A DNA stretch of 64,000 bases, taken from Fibrobacteria bacterium (GTDB lineage: Bacteria; Fibrobacterota; Fibrobacteria; UBA5070). Positions 25,061 through 34,070 of this stretch are shown in pieces. The stretch covers positions 124,001 through 188,000 of the forward strand of contig JACKCV010000001.1 in assembly GCA_020633825.1 (NCBI GenBank), written 5' to 3'. The position numbers and the translations under genes are program-made. Each line of letters opens with the position of its first letter. Positions within the stretch are counted from its first letter, which is position 1. A model generated the notes under the pieces. It saw only the letters and a program-made list of their open reading frames with translations, was not told where the DNA came from and ran no database searches.

Positions 25061-27142
25061 ATGAAATCCTTCTCACTTGGAATTTGTCTTGCGGCGAGTA
25101 TGCTCGCCCCCCTTGCCCCTCCAGTGCATGCCGCTCGGCAGATGGAACGACTCGACCGAGGTCTCGTCGCGATCTCCCAGGGTGGGGGGAAGGTGTTTCT
25201 GTCCTGGCGTGTCTGGGGTACAGACCAGGCCGGCATCGCGTTCAATCTGTACCGGGATGGAAAGCTTCTGAATGCCATGCCGATCACTGGCGCTACGAAC
25301 TTCGTCGACACCGAGGGATCGGCGAGCGCCAAGTACACGGTGCGCGCCATTGCGCAGGGAGTCGAGGAGAACGCCGACCCCGCAGTCGCACCCTGGGATT
25401 CGCCCAGGCTCTCCTTGGCCCTGCGGAGTCCCGGTCCCAACTACGAACCCAACGACCTCTCCGTCGGAGACGTGGACGGCGACGGTCGCTACGAGATCTT
25501 CGTCAAGTGGAATCCCGCCAACGCCAAGGACAACTCCCAGTCTGGTGTTACCGACAACGTCTACCTGGACGTCTACAAGCTCGAGGGAACGTTCCTGTGG
25601 CGGGTCGATCTGGGAATCAACATCCGCGCAGGCGCGCACTACACGCAGTACCAGGTGGCCGACTACGACGGGGACGGAAAGGCCGAACTGATCGTCAAGA
25701 CCGCACCTGGCGCAAAGGATGGAACAGGCGCGTACCTCTCGACCGGAGCGGCAGCGAGTGCGGACAACACGAAGGACTACCGCAATCGTGAGGGATACAT
25801 CCTTTCTGGCCCGGAGTGGCTCACCCTGTTCGACGGACGTTCGGGCAAGGAGCTTCACACCGTGGATTACTTGCCGGGGAGAGGCTCGGTTTCGGGTTGG
25901 GGGGATGGTTATGGCAATCGCGTGGATCGCTTTATCGCCTATACCGCCTGGCTGGACGGTGTCCATCCCAGCGCAGTCTTCCAACGCGGCTATTACACTC
26001 GCATGGCCCTCACCGCGTGGGATGTCGTCGACCACAAGCTCGTCAAGCGGTGGGCATTCGATCGACCGGCTCAGCGGGGGCAAGACGGCCAGGGAAACCA
26101 CAACGGCTCGGTAGCCGACGTCGATGGCGACGGCAAGGACGAAATATTCACGGGGTCCGTGGCCATCAACGCAGACGGAACCCTTCGCTGGGACAACCGC
26201 CTCGGCCATGGGGACGCCATGCACCTGGGTGTGATGGATCCCGAGCTGGGAGGCCTCCAGATTTGGTCGGTGAAGGAAGGTGCGGTCGGGGGGATCAATT
26301 CCTCCGTGCTCGTGGACGCCAAGACTGGAAAGCCGATCTGGGGTCTGAACTCCGACTCCGACGTGGGGCGCGGTTTGGCTGCCGACGTCGATGCCAATCA
26401 CAAGGGCTACGAGATGTGGTCGTCCACGTCGGGAGGCGTCTACGACGCCAAGGGGAAGAAGATCTCCAGCAACAGGCCCAGCATGAACTTCCGGATCTAC
26501 TGGGACGGGGACCTCCTCGACGAGATCCTCGACGGTGGAAAAATCGACAAGTGGAACGGCAACGGGACAACAAGGTTGGCGACCCTCTCCGGAGCGACTT
26601 GCAACGGAACGAAGAACACCCCGAACCTTGCGGCGGACATCCTCGGGGATTGGCGCGAAGAGGTGATCCTCCACGATGCCACCCACCTGTTCATCCACAC
26701 TTCCACAATTCCAACCGCCAATCGGCTCTACACGCTGATGCACGATCCCGTGTACCGTGCCGCCATTGCCTGGCAGAACAGCTCGTACAATCAGCCTCCG
26801 CATCTTGGCTTCTGGCTTGGGGCGGGAGTCGACAAGGCTCCCCGGCCCGACATCGCCTACCCGGGCCCGCCCACAGGGACATCGAAACGCCCTGGTTCGT
26901 GGTCTTCGTCGACGAATGGTCGAAAGTCCGGAAAGATTTTCGTCTCCGGATCGATGGTCCCATGCAGTCAGGAAATATCAGGTCCCGTCGAGATACGCGA
27001 GCTTGACGGGTCGCTCGCCGCCCGCGGAACCGCCTTCGGGGGCGAGATCGCGCTTGATCGTCCACTGACCGCAGGAGTGCGATTGGTCTCCATGGTGGCG
27101 GCGGGAGCCAAACCCCACGAACGGCCGACGACGGAACCCTAG
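25061..27142 (+). CDS. Secreted rhamnogalacturonan lyase (polysaccharide lyase family 11)
   Basis: A 693-residue enzyme that cleaves the rhamnogalacturonan I backbone of pectin by beta-elimination. Signal peptide (residues 1-24, cleavage after VHA), then an N-terminal fibronectin-like strand region (ARQMERLDRGLVAI, VFLSWRVWGTD), then the eight-bladed propeller with repeated calcium-binding loops (VGDVDGDGRYEIFVKW, DYDGDGKAELIVKT, DVDGDGKDEIFTG). The core ends near residue 610 (HLGFWLGAGV). The last ~70 residues after a Ser-rich linker form a beta-rich C-terminal domain. It belongs with the GH26 and CBM-like genes that follow as a plant cell wall degradation region. Confidence 0.93.
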   Translation: MKSFSLGICLAASMLAPLAPPVHAARQMERLDRGLVAISQGGGKVFLSWRVWGTDQAGIAFNLYRDGKLLNAMPITGATNFVDTEGSASAKYTVRAIAQGVEENADPAVAPWDSPRLSLALRSPGPNYEPNDLSVGDVDGDGRYEIFVKWNPANAKDNSQSGVTDNVYLDVYKLEGTFLWRVDLGINIRAGAHYTQYQVADYDGDGKAELIVKTAPGAKDGTGAYLSTGAAASADNTKDYRNREGYILSGPEWLTLFDGRSGKELHTVDYLPGRGSVSGWGDGYGNRVDRFIAYTAWLDGVHPSAVFQRGYYTRMALTAWDVVDHKLVKRWAFDRPAQRGQDGQGNHNGSVADVDGDGKDEIFTGSVAINADGTLRWDNRLGHGDAMHLGVMDPELGGLQIWSVKEGAVGGINSSVLVDAKTGKPIWGLNSDSDVGRGLAADVDANHKGYEMWSSTSGGVYDAKGKKISSNRPSMNFRIYWDGDLLDEILDGGKIDKWNGNGTTRLATLSGATCNGTKNTPNLAADILGDWREEVILHDATHLFIHTSTIPTANRLYTLMHDPVYRAAIAWQNSSYNQPPHLGFWLGAGVDKAPRPDIAYPGPPTGTSKRPGSWSSSTNGRKSGKIFVSGSMVPCSQEISGPVEIRELDGSLAARGTAFGGEIALDRPLTAGVRLVSMVAAGAKPHERPTTEP

Positions 27143-27491
27143 AGGGGGGGGCCGCAATCCCTTGCAGGTGCCGTGGCCGACGGGTGCTCCAAGGGCAGCG
27201 GATCTCTGTCCATGTCGGAACTGGAATCCGTCCTGTTCCGGACGGCTCCAGGATGCCTGGCAGGATCTGGCGGATTCTGCCAGGTTCCGGTCGCCTGGCC
27301 GCCTTCGATGGAACGACCAGGAAGGGCCTATCTCGCCCGATGTTCCACCCGGGCGCGGGGCCTCCTGGATCGAGAGCCGACTTGCCGTTCTTTTCGGATT
27401 CCTTCCCCGGGACACGGACGGACGGGGATTCCGCCAACTCGACCCTTCCACCAAGAACCTCCTCGCTTCCATAGCAGAATCGACTCCCTCA
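27143..27491. other. Intergenic gap with one inverted repeat
   Basis: No gene is supported. An 8-bp inverted repeat CCTGGCAG (27256-27263) / CTGCCAGG (27277-27284) with a 13-nt loop lies in the middle. It may be a regulator site or weak hairpin for the gene at 27492; there is no U-tract. Confidence 0.35.
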
Positions 27492-28463
27492 ATGCGAATT
27501 TCCCAGATTCTTCTCGCCGCCGTTGCCATGGCCTCATCCAACAGCGTTGTACTCGACGACTTCGAGGATCCCTACAAGGGGCAGACCACCCTCGGGTGGA
27601 GGCTAGGTTCCGGCGCTAAGGCCGGCTATTGGTATGGATACGATGACTGGAACCACGGCAAGGAGGGATTGGGGACGATCATGGTTCCCGATGTGGTCCA
27701 CTCCGACACGGGGTTCCTTCGAGCCGTCGAAGACGACTGCGGGGAAGGATCCGCCTGCCTGCATGTTCGCTTCCTCGGCGGAACCGGATATGCCTATCCC
27801 TTCGCCGGTGTGGGGTTCAACTTCCTCGGGGAAGGAGATGATGTCGACCTCTCGACCATGGACTCCATCACCTTCCGGGCGAAAGGCAAGGGCTCGTTCC
27901 GATTCAAACTGATGACCCGCCACATCACGGACGATTTCGACCGCAAGAACTACTGGGCCGACATGGGGACCACCTACCGGCTCTCGGCGACCTGGAAAAA
28001 CTTCACCATGAAGGTCTCGGACATCCGGCCGCAGGACGGAGCGCCGTTGGCCGACACGGCGACTTGGCAGGAGTGTATGGACCACACCCGGAAGATCCAC
28101 CTGGCAACCTCCCCGACCTTCAAGGCCCGCGACACCCTCGATCTGTGGATCGACGATCTCGTGATGCACGGTGTGGTCCCGGCGGTGTTCGGTGGCTCAT
28201 GGATCGAGGGGCCTTCGACGGGGGTCGGGAAACCACCTGTACCTCGGGAAACCCTGGTGAGTCTCCGAGGATCGCGGTTGGAGTGGGACCCCTTCGTGGT
28301 GAAGAGCCTTCGAGTTTCCGATGTGCGCGGGTCGGTGGTAGTTCCAACGGAGGTGCGGCGGGGGTGGATTGGCTCGGCGGATCTGCCCAGGGGTTCGCTC
28401 CTTGTCCGGGCGGTCCTGGGATCCGGCGAGACCACGGTAACAAGGTTCGTCAACCTGCCCTGA
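27492..28463 (+). CDS. Secreted protein with CBM11-like carbohydrate-binding domain
   Basis: A 323-residue exported protein. After a short signal peptide (MRISQILLAAVAMASSNS) comes a jelly-roll type domain opening with VVLDDFEDP and containing the STMDSITFRAKGKG and FTMKVSDIRPQDG strands, the pattern of CBM11-like domains that often accompany cellulases and mannanases in this lineage. No catalytic domain is present. The last ~75 residues (LRVSDVRGSVVVP, then a RGSLLVRAVLGSGE strand) form the short C-terminal domain shared in style with the neighbouring enzymes. It may bind polysaccharide at the cell surface. The ligand is not known. Confidence 0.75.
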   Translation: MRISQILLAAVAMASSNSVVLDDFEDPYKGQTTLGWRLGSGAKAGYWYGYDDWNHGKEGLGTIMVPDVVHSDTGFLRAVEDDCGEGSACLHVRFLGGTGYAYPFAGVGFNFLGEGDDVDLSTMDSITFRAKGKGSFRFKLMTRHITDDFDRKNYWADMGTTYRLSATWKNFTMKVSDIRPQDGAPLADTATWQECMDHTRKIHLATSPTFKARDTLDLWIDDLVMHGVVPAVFGGSWIEGPSTGVGKPPVPRETLVSLRGSRLEWDPFVVKSLRVSDVRGSVVVPTEVRRGWIGSADLPRGSLLVRAVLGSGETTVTRFVNLP

Positions 28464-28602
28464 GTCGAATAGCCGCCGACGCGATGGGTTTCACGGCAGG
28501 CTTCGCCAAAGTCCAGTCACTCGCGGAACGGTCTCGTCTGCGGCTCCTGAAGATGTTCGATTCGGTGGAGCGGCTCGGGTCGCCGGGTGCCCAGGCGAGG
28601 CC

Positions 28603-29958
28603 TCAAGCGCGAAGCACCAGCCGGCCCACCATCTCCTCCACGGTGGCCTCCGGGTGGAGGGCGGGACGCAGGATGTGGTGGAACATGCGCCGCACCATGC
28701 CATCGGTGTGGAACTCGAACGAATCGAATCTGAGGCGCTCGGCAACGGTGGTTCCGTCGAAGGAGACGACGCGGGGTCGAGGTTCGCCGAGGGCCCGCAG
28801 GCGATGGATGACAGATTCCGCCACGACGTCTCCCACCACGACCCAGGCTTCGGATCCATGCCCGAGGGCTCGGTCGACGAGGTCCCCGACGCATCGATCC
28901 AGGATCTTCCGTCCTCCCTCCCTTCCTCCGGCCAGGCGCTCCATGTGCCAGAGGCTGTGCCACCCCGTGTCGATCGCTTCGGACACCCGGCCGCCGGCCG
29001 CCTCGAAGGATTCCCTCAGCCCCTCCAGTCGCGCGGGGGACCAGGAATTGTCGTGGTAGGGCGAGATCCAAGTGAGGCGGCGCAATCCCTCCGATGCCAA
29101 TCGCCTTCCCACCACGATCCCCGGACTTCGTCCGAAGGAAAGATCGAACCCGGCGATGGGAGCTTTCCTGTCCTGTTTCCGTGGAAACAATTCGTGGGCT
29201 TGTTCCCACCAGACGGCGACGGGGGTTCCATGGGCACGGAGCGCGTCCAGCAAGGCCAAGGGGCGTTGGAGGAGCCATGTGGATGCCATGCAGCCGAGGA
29301 TGTTGGCGCTGCGGAAGGGGTCGCAAGGGCATCCGTCGGAATCGAGGAACGTCCCGGAGGAGCCGTTCTCATGCCATCCGGCTACCTTGATCGCGAGTTC
29401 GTGTTCCAGGGAGTGTCGGCGGACGGCCCGTACGAATTCGGATTCCCGTTCGGTTTCCAGCTCGATGCGCCCCGCCTCGTCGCAACGAATCACCAGCAGG
29501 ATCGAGGACCTGGAGGGGATCGCCGGAAGAGGGGGCAAGGCCAGGGCACGGCCCTTGCGGACGAAGATTCCGGACGTTGTCAGGTTTTCCAGCAAGCTCC
29601 CCATCTTGCGTCGCGAAGTTCCGTACCGCCAGGCGAGCTCCTTGCGCGAGGGCAGGGGAAGATGTGGATGGAAGACCCCTTGCCGGACATCGTTCAGCAG
29701 TTTCTCGCGAAGATCGAGCGGGCGAATCGACTCCAGGGATCTCGCCGCTTCTCCGGGGCCGGGAGGAGATCCCCAGAAGGCTCCCTTTCGATCGATGAAG
29801 TGGAGGATTCCTTCCTCTTGGAGACGTCGCATGGCCGCATGGGCGGTTCTTGGGGTCACACCCAGGGTCGCGGCGATCTTCCGGATGGAAGGGAGGGGAC
29901 CGGATTCCGATCGCGAGGAGCGGAGAATGTCCGCGGAGCGTTCGATCAGGGTCGACAT
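28603..29958 (-). CDS. GntR/LacI hybrid transcriptional regulator with two winged helices
   Basis: A 451-residue regulator. The first winged helix is SIRKIAATLGVTPRTAHAAMRRLQEEGIL (residues about 25-55). A second follows (PSRKELAWRYGTSRRKMGSLLENLTTSGIF, about 105-135). The remaining ~310 residues resemble the periplasmic-binding-protein sensor domain of LacI-type regulators (SILLVIRC, WISPYHDNSWSPARLEGLRE, ending VVGDVVAESVIHRLRALGE). It is transcribed divergently from the GH26 gene, with 123 bp between starts, so it is a likely local regulator of mannan or pectin utilisation that responds to a sugar. Confidence 0.88.
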   Translation of the reverse strand: MSTLIERSADILRSSRSESGPLPSIRKIAATLGVTPRTAHAAMRRLQEEGILHFIDRKGAFWGSPPGPGEAARSLESIRPLDLREKLLNDVRQGVFHPHLPLPSRKELAWRYGTSRRKMGSLLENLTTSGIFVRKGRALALPPLPAIPSRSSILLVIRCDEAGRIELETERESEFVRAVRRHSLEHELAIKVAGWHENGSSGTFLDSDGCPCDPFRSANILGCMASTWLLQRPLALLDALRAHGTPVAVWWEQAHELFPRKQDRKAPIAGFDLSFGRSPGIVVGRRLASEGLRRLTWISPYHDNSWSPARLEGLRESFEAAGGRVSEAIDTGWHSLWHMERLAGGREGGRKILDRCVGDLVDRALGHGSEAWVVVGDVVAESVIHRLRALGEPRPRVVSFDGTTVAERLRFDSFEFHTDGMVRRMFHHILRPALHPEATVEEMVGRLVLRA

Positions 29959-30081
29959 GCTACAAAGGATACAGATTGGATCCGGAGGGTCATCATGCGG
30001 GAGGTGGAATCCGGGTCCCTGCGCGAGATTGGAGCCATGCACGGCCCCTCGGTCCTCGAGGTGCCTTCGAAAGGATCCATG

Positions 30082-31266
30082 ATGAACACCCGGTTCTTGC
30101 CCCTTCTGGCCCTGCTGGCCTCCGAAATCGTTTCCGCCGAGGGAATCTTCGTCGGGGCCTGGGTCGGTGGTCCTTCCGACGAACCCTATCCACAACCGAC
30201 CAAGGAGAATGTCGAATCGTTCCAGACCATGCAGGGGCGTCATCTCGATGTGGTCAGCTATTTCGCGATGTTCAACGCCAGCTGGAACACCACGCAGCGC
30301 TACGCCGATATCGCCTCATCCAATGGTTCGACGCTTCTGGTGACGTGGATGGCCAATGGGTATTCCCTCGACGACATCCTTGCGGGCAAAGCGGATGCCC
30401 GTATTCGCGCCTACGCCAGCGGGGCGAAGAAATGGGGGCGGGAGATCTGGTTGAGGCCCCTGCATGAAGCCAATGGCGATTGGTACGACTGGGGGATCGG
30501 GAAGTCCGGTGCCGGGAACACGAGCGAGAAATGCATCGCCGCCTGGAAGCGGATCGTGCAGGTGTTCCGGGATTCCGCGGTGACCAACGTCAAGTGGGTC
30601 TGGACCACCAACGCGACCAACAACGGTCCGGGCACTTCGTACATGGGGCACTATCCCGGCGACGATTGGGTCGATTACAACTCCATCGATGGCTACAACT
30701 GGGGCTCCTCCCAGTCCTGGTCCGAATGGCAGTCCTTCCAGGAGGTGTTCGCAAAGCCTTACGCCTTGCTGGCGAAACAGGCTCCCCCGATCTTCATCGC
30801 CGAGTTCTCCTCCAGTGAAAAGGGGGGCGACAAGGCGGAATGGATCGCGCAGATGTTCACCGACCTGCCGGTGAAGTTCCCCCGGATCATGGGCCTCATG
30901 TGGTTCAGCCAATCCAAGGAAGCCGAGGGGGATTGGGCCGTGAATACCTCCGATGCCGCCCTGGAGGCCTGGAAGAAGGGGATCGGTTCCTTGGCTCCCG
31001 TCTCGACCCGCGAGTCGGAATCTGACTTGGGAAAGCGCGTCCCCGCCGTGGATCGGGGACGGAGCTTGATCCTTCCTCCAGGATTCGAGGGGAAAATGAG
31101 GATCCGCTTCCTGAACGCCCAGGGCAGGATGGACGGACCAAGGATGGAATTCCATTGCCCAGCCCAGGGAATGCGTGTCCAGCTTCCAACACGTGCATCC
31201 ACGCGATTTGCCGAACTCGAATTCTCCGGTCGACGTCTCACCCTCCGGCTGCCAGGGGGCTTCTGA
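30082..31266 (+). CDS. Secreted beta-mannanase, glycoside hydrolase family 26
   Basis: A 394-residue endo-beta-mannanase-type enzyme. Signal peptide (NTRFLPLLALLASEIVSA), then a TIM barrel with the GH26 acid/base motif RPLHEANGDWYDWG (Glu129) and the nucleophile motif IFIAEFSSSEKGGD (Glu241). The WVWTTNA and MWFSQSKE segments are also typical. The last ~75 residues are a beta-rich C-terminal domain (MRIRFLNAQGRMDG, ending in LEFSGRRLTLRLPGGF). Of two adjacent ATG codons (30079, 30082), the second has better spacing from AAAGGA. The adjacent GntR/LacI regulator likely controls it. Confidence 0.92.
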   Translation: MNTRFLPLLALLASEIVSAEGIFVGAWVGGPSDEPYPQPTKENVESFQTMQGRHLDVVSYFAMFNASWNTTQRYADIASSNGSTLLVTWMANGYSLDDILAGKADARIRAYASGAKKWGREIWLRPLHEANGDWYDWGIGKSGAGNTSEKCIAAWKRIVQVFRDSAVTNVKWVWTTNATNNGPGTSYMGHYPGDDWVDYNSIDGYNWGSSQSWSEWQSFQEVFAKPYALLAKQAPPIFIAEFSSSEKGGDKAEWIAQMFTDLPVKFPRIMGLMWFSQSKEAEGDWAVNTSDAALEAWKKGIGSLAPVSTRESESDLGKRVPAVDRGRSLILPPGFEGKMRIRFLNAQGRMDGPRMEFHCPAQGMRVQLPTRASTRFAELEFSGRRLTLRLPGGF

Positions 31267-31455
31267 GGTCGGGTTTCTACGCAGAGCCGATGTCGGTATT
31301 CCGCAGGCGAGCGAGGTGGTGTTCTCCACCGCTCCAAGGCCATCGAACGTGATCGGATTCCTCCCACCTGGGACCAGTTGGGAATCTCCGAAGGATCGAT
31401 TCACATTGTCGAGGTGAACCAACAGGATTGGAAAGCCAAGGGGGCCTCGTCGGGG

Positions 31456-31932
31456 ATGCGAACCGATCCACCCCGAGGGGAGACCGGCAGGTCGCCTCGC
31501 GGAGGGAGACGGGACCTCCGTCCCAGCCATCTGTTCGTCTATGGAACCCTGCGCTCGCAGCTCGAACACCCCGAAGCCGAAACCTTGCGACGGAAGGCCA
31601 TCCTGGATGGGCCTGCCCAATTCCCGGGTGTCCTGGAAGATCGGGGTGAATGGCCCGGTGCCCGTGATCAACCGAATTCACCTGCGTTGGTGTGTGGTGA
31701 ACTCTGGAGGCTGGATCATCTTCCCGATGCCGGCAACGCCCTTTTGCAGTCCCTCGACCTTTGGGAAGGGTGCTCCGAGGGGGAGGAGTGTCCCGAGTTC
31801 GTTCGAGCGGTCCGCATGGTTCGGTCGCTCCAAGGTCTTCTGCCCGCCTGGATTTGGCTGTTGCACCCGGAGATTCCGCCGTCCCGTCGGATTCCCGAAG
31901 GCGATTGGGTGTCGTATCTGCGTCAACGTTGA
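31456..31932 (+). CDS. Gamma-glutamylcyclotransferase-like protein
   Basis: A 158-residue protein whose core begins with HLFVYGTLR, the nucleotide/substrate loop of the GGCT-like (AIG2/BtrG) superfamily. It also has the ALVCGELWRLDH strand and a downstream LDLWEG with the candidate catalytic Glu. Members form 5-oxoproline from gamma-glutamyl compounds or act as gamma-glutamylamine cyclotransferases. The N-terminal ~25 residues (Arg/Gly-rich) may be an untranslated extension, as the start is uncertain (31378 and 31456 both possible). Confidence 0.7.
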   Translation: MRTDPPRGETGRSPRGGRRDLRPSHLFVYGTLRSQLEHPEAETLRRKAILDGPAQFPGVLEDRGEWPGARDQPNSPALVCGELWRLDHLPDAGNALLQSLDLWEGCSEGEECPEFVRAVRMVRSLQGLLPAWIWLLHPEIPPSRRIPEGDWVSYLRQR

Positions 31933-32003
31933 ACGATCCTCCCGGGGTGGTCCAGGAAGGTCGACCAAGGCGAAGCCTCGTCGCGTGGATCGATCGGATT
32001 CGC

Positions 32004-32234
32004 CCCCGCCGCCCTCGCACCTCAGCGCCGAGGCTTCATGCTCTCCGCCTCGCGTCTCAGCACCGAGGCCCAGCCCCGCCGCCCTCGCACCTCTGCGCCG
32101 AGTCCTCACGCGCTCCGCCTCGCGCTCCAGCGCCGAGGCCCAGCCCCGCCGCCCTCGCACCTTTGCGCCGAGCCCTCATGCGCTCGTTCCGCCTCGCGCT
32201 CCAGCGCCGAGGCCCGCCCTCGCACCCGCTCAGA
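32004..32234. repeat. GC-rich tandem repeat, ~70-bp unit, 3.3 copies
   Basis: Units starting near 32004, 32074, 32144 and 32213 share CCCCGCCGCCCTCGCACC and the internal GCGCCGAGG and CCGCCTCGC blocks, at periods of 70, 70 and 69 bp; unit 3 has a 3-bp insertion and unit 4 is cut short. GCGCCGAGG in each unit could pair with CCTCGCGCTCC-like blocks, so stable RNA or DNA hairpins are possible. It lies between the GGCT gene and the 3' end of lpd. Confidence 0.85.
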
Positions 32235-32285
32235 CAAGCCGCATCCGAGGGATGCAGACGCCCCGCCCCGACTCCCGACGCCTCA

Positions 32286-32310
32286 TTCGGTCCCTGAGCC
32301 TGTCGAAGGG
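32286..32310. repeat. CCTGAGCCTGTCGAAGGG-type intergenic motif
   Basis: The stretch GGTCCCTGAGCCTGTCGAAG (followed by GG) matches a short, nearly palindromic motif (the TTCGACAGGCTCAGGGACC type) that recurs in intergenic regions of many unrelated bacteria. It lies just before the 3' end of lpd. It is not part of a gene. Confidence 0.6.
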
Positions 32311-32361
32311 TGGGACGCCGAGTGGAGGAGGAAGGGAAGTATGCGCCCTCGGGGCGGCTTG

Positions 32362-33756
32362 TCACATGTGGACGGCTTTTCCGATGGCTACCGCCGACGC
32401 GTCCGCGATCACTTCACTCAATGTCGGGTGCGCGTGCATGGTGGCGAGCACATCTTCCAGGGTGGCTTCCAGGTTCATCGCCAGGTTCAGTTCGGCGATG
32501 AGCTCCGTGGCCTCGGAACCCACGATATGGGCCCCCAGAAGCTCGTGGTGGGCTTCTCCGTAGAGCAGCTTCACGAACCCGTCGGTGTCCCCGGTCCCCA
32601 CGGCCTTGCCGTTGGCGATGAAGGGGAACTTGCCGACCTTGTAGGGAATCCCCTGCTCCTTGAGCTTGCGTTCGGTGGCTCCCACCGAGGCGACCTGGGG
32701 CTGGGCGTAGGTGCATCCGGGAACCAGATGACCCTTGCGCGGAGTGATCCCCCCGTAGATGCCGTCGATGCACTGACCGGCTTCCCAGGAAGCTTCGTGG
32801 GCGAGCCAAGGGGGGCCGTTCACGTCGCCGATGGCGAAGACGCCCGGGAGGGAGGTCGAATAGTCGGAATTTGTACGGACGAAGCCTCGTTCCAGGTCGA
32901 GCTTGATGTCCGGCCCCAGAAGACCTTCCAGGCGGGCTTCCACGCCCACGGCCACGAGGACCTTCTCGAAGGTGTCGCCGCCCTTGGGGGGCTTCCCTTC
33001 GAAGGTGGCTTTCGCGCCATTTTCGAGGATGTCCAGCCCGGTGACCTTGGTGGAGGTGAGAACTTCGATCCCGTAGCTCTCGAACTTGCGCAGGAGGAGC
33101 TTGGACGAGTCCTCGTCTTCGATGGGGAGGATGTTCGGTGCGAACTCCACCAGGGTGACCTTGGCGCCGAAGGCGTTGTAGAAGTAGGCGAATTCCACCC
33201 CGATGGCTCCCGCTCCGATGATCAGGATCGATTTGGGACACTCGGAGAGCGCGAGAGCTTCGCGGGAGGTCATCACGGTCTTGCGGTCGAGGACGATTCC
33301 CGGAAGGGTCCGGGGACGCGCGCCGGTGGCGATCACGATGTTCTCGCATTCCAGCTGTTCGGCAGGCTGGCCGTCGACATAGCTGACCTCGACCAGTCCG
33401 GGGCGCAGAATGGTTCCGGTGCCCTTGAAGGGAGTGATCTTGTTCTTCTTGAACAGATGGTCGATGCCCATGGCCATTTTGTCGGCCGCCTTGCGGGATT
33501 TGGCCACGACCTTGGCGAAATCGAAACTGACTCCCTCGACCTTGAAGCCGTAATCTTCGGCATGCTGCAGGTGGACGGCGAATTCTGCCTGCTTCAGGAG
33601 GGCCTTGGTGGGGATGCATCCCCAGTTGAGGCAGGTCCCGCCTGCGCGTTCCACCTCGACCATCGCGACGGTCTTTCCGTACTGTGCAGCCTTGATGGCC
33701 GCGACGTAGCCGGCAGGTCCCCCGCCGATGACAACCAGGTCGAATTTCTGCGACAT
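32362..33756 (-). CDS. lpd: Dihydrolipoyl dehydrogenase (E3)
   Basis: A 464-residue FAD flavoprotein that reoxidises lipoyl groups of 2-oxoacid dehydrogenase complexes with NAD+. Clear motifs: N-terminal FAD-binding VVIGGGPAGYVAAIKAAQ, redox disulfide GGTCLNWGCIPTKALL, NAD-binding ILIIGAGAIGVEFA, the second FAD motif FAIGDVNG, and the C-terminal HAHPTLSE with the catalytic His-Glu pair. It is the probable E3 of the pyruvate dehydrogenase whose E1 and E2 genes are at 54-57 kb. It diverges from the sucD operon with 314 bp between the starts. Confidence 0.97.
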   Translation of the reverse strand: MSQKFDLVVIGGGPAGYVAAIKAAQYGKTVAMVEVERAGGTCLNWGCIPTKALLKQAEFAVHLQHAEDYGFKVEGVSFDFAKVVAKSRKAADKMAMGIDHLFKKNKITPFKGTGTILRPGLVEVSYVDGQPAEQLECENIVIATGARPRTLPGIVLDRKTVMTSREALALSECPKSILIIGAGAIGVEFAYFYNAFGAKVTLVEFAPNILPIEDEDSSKLLLRKFESYGIEVLTSTKVTGLDILENGAKATFEGKPPKGGDTFEKVLVAVGVEARLEGLLGPDIKLDLERGFVRTNSDYSTSLPGVFAIGDVNGPPWLAHEASWEAGQCIDGIYGGITPRKGHLVPGCTYAQPQVASVGATERKLKEQGIPYKVGKFPFIANGKAVGTGDTDGFVKLLYGEAHHELLGAHIVGSEATELIAELNLAMNLEATLEDVLATMHAHPTLSEVIADASAVAIGKAVHM

Positions 33757-34070
33757 GATACCCTTTCTTCGCTCCCCATGGGAGGCGTGGCCTCGATGGA
33801 GGGATCGTCGGACCCCTTGTCGTCGATGGCTCAGATTGTGACGAATTCACAATCTAACACCCTTCCTCGCACAAGACCCTTCCTGGGTCCGGGAGGGCAA
33901 AACAGGACATTTTGATCGAAATAGACGACTTACAGGTCCACTGGTGCTATATTGGATGTCAAGGTCTATAGATCCGGGTAAGTCCATGGGAAAACAGGAT
34001 CTATTGATATACCTTTGCGCCTCTGTTTGGCCAAAATCACCTTGAAAAGCAATTCTTGAGGAGTCCATCG
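33757..34070. promoter_or_regulatory. Divergent lpd/sucD promoter region
   Basis: A 314-bp gap with a distinctly AT-rich centre (about 33905-34040). It includes TATATT at 33951-33956, the 8-bp palindrome TCTATAGA at 33965-33972, and a second AT run near 34008-34020. These are candidate promoter and operator elements for lpd and for the 4-hydroxybutyrate operon. The sucD Shine-Dalgarno (GAGGAG) is at 34058-34063. I cannot assign individual -35/-10 pairs with confidence. Confidence 0.45.

Noticed and set aside
24091..25440. A 449-codon minus-strand frame across the gap before the PL11 gene
   Set aside because: Its right end is antisense to the PL11 signal peptide and the rest is low-complexity Arg/Pro/Ser with no family pattern.
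34056..34070. A TTG start 15 bases upstream of sucD
   Set aside because: It would place the GAGGAG Shine-Dalgarno inside the coding sequence; the ATG at 34071 has correct spacing.
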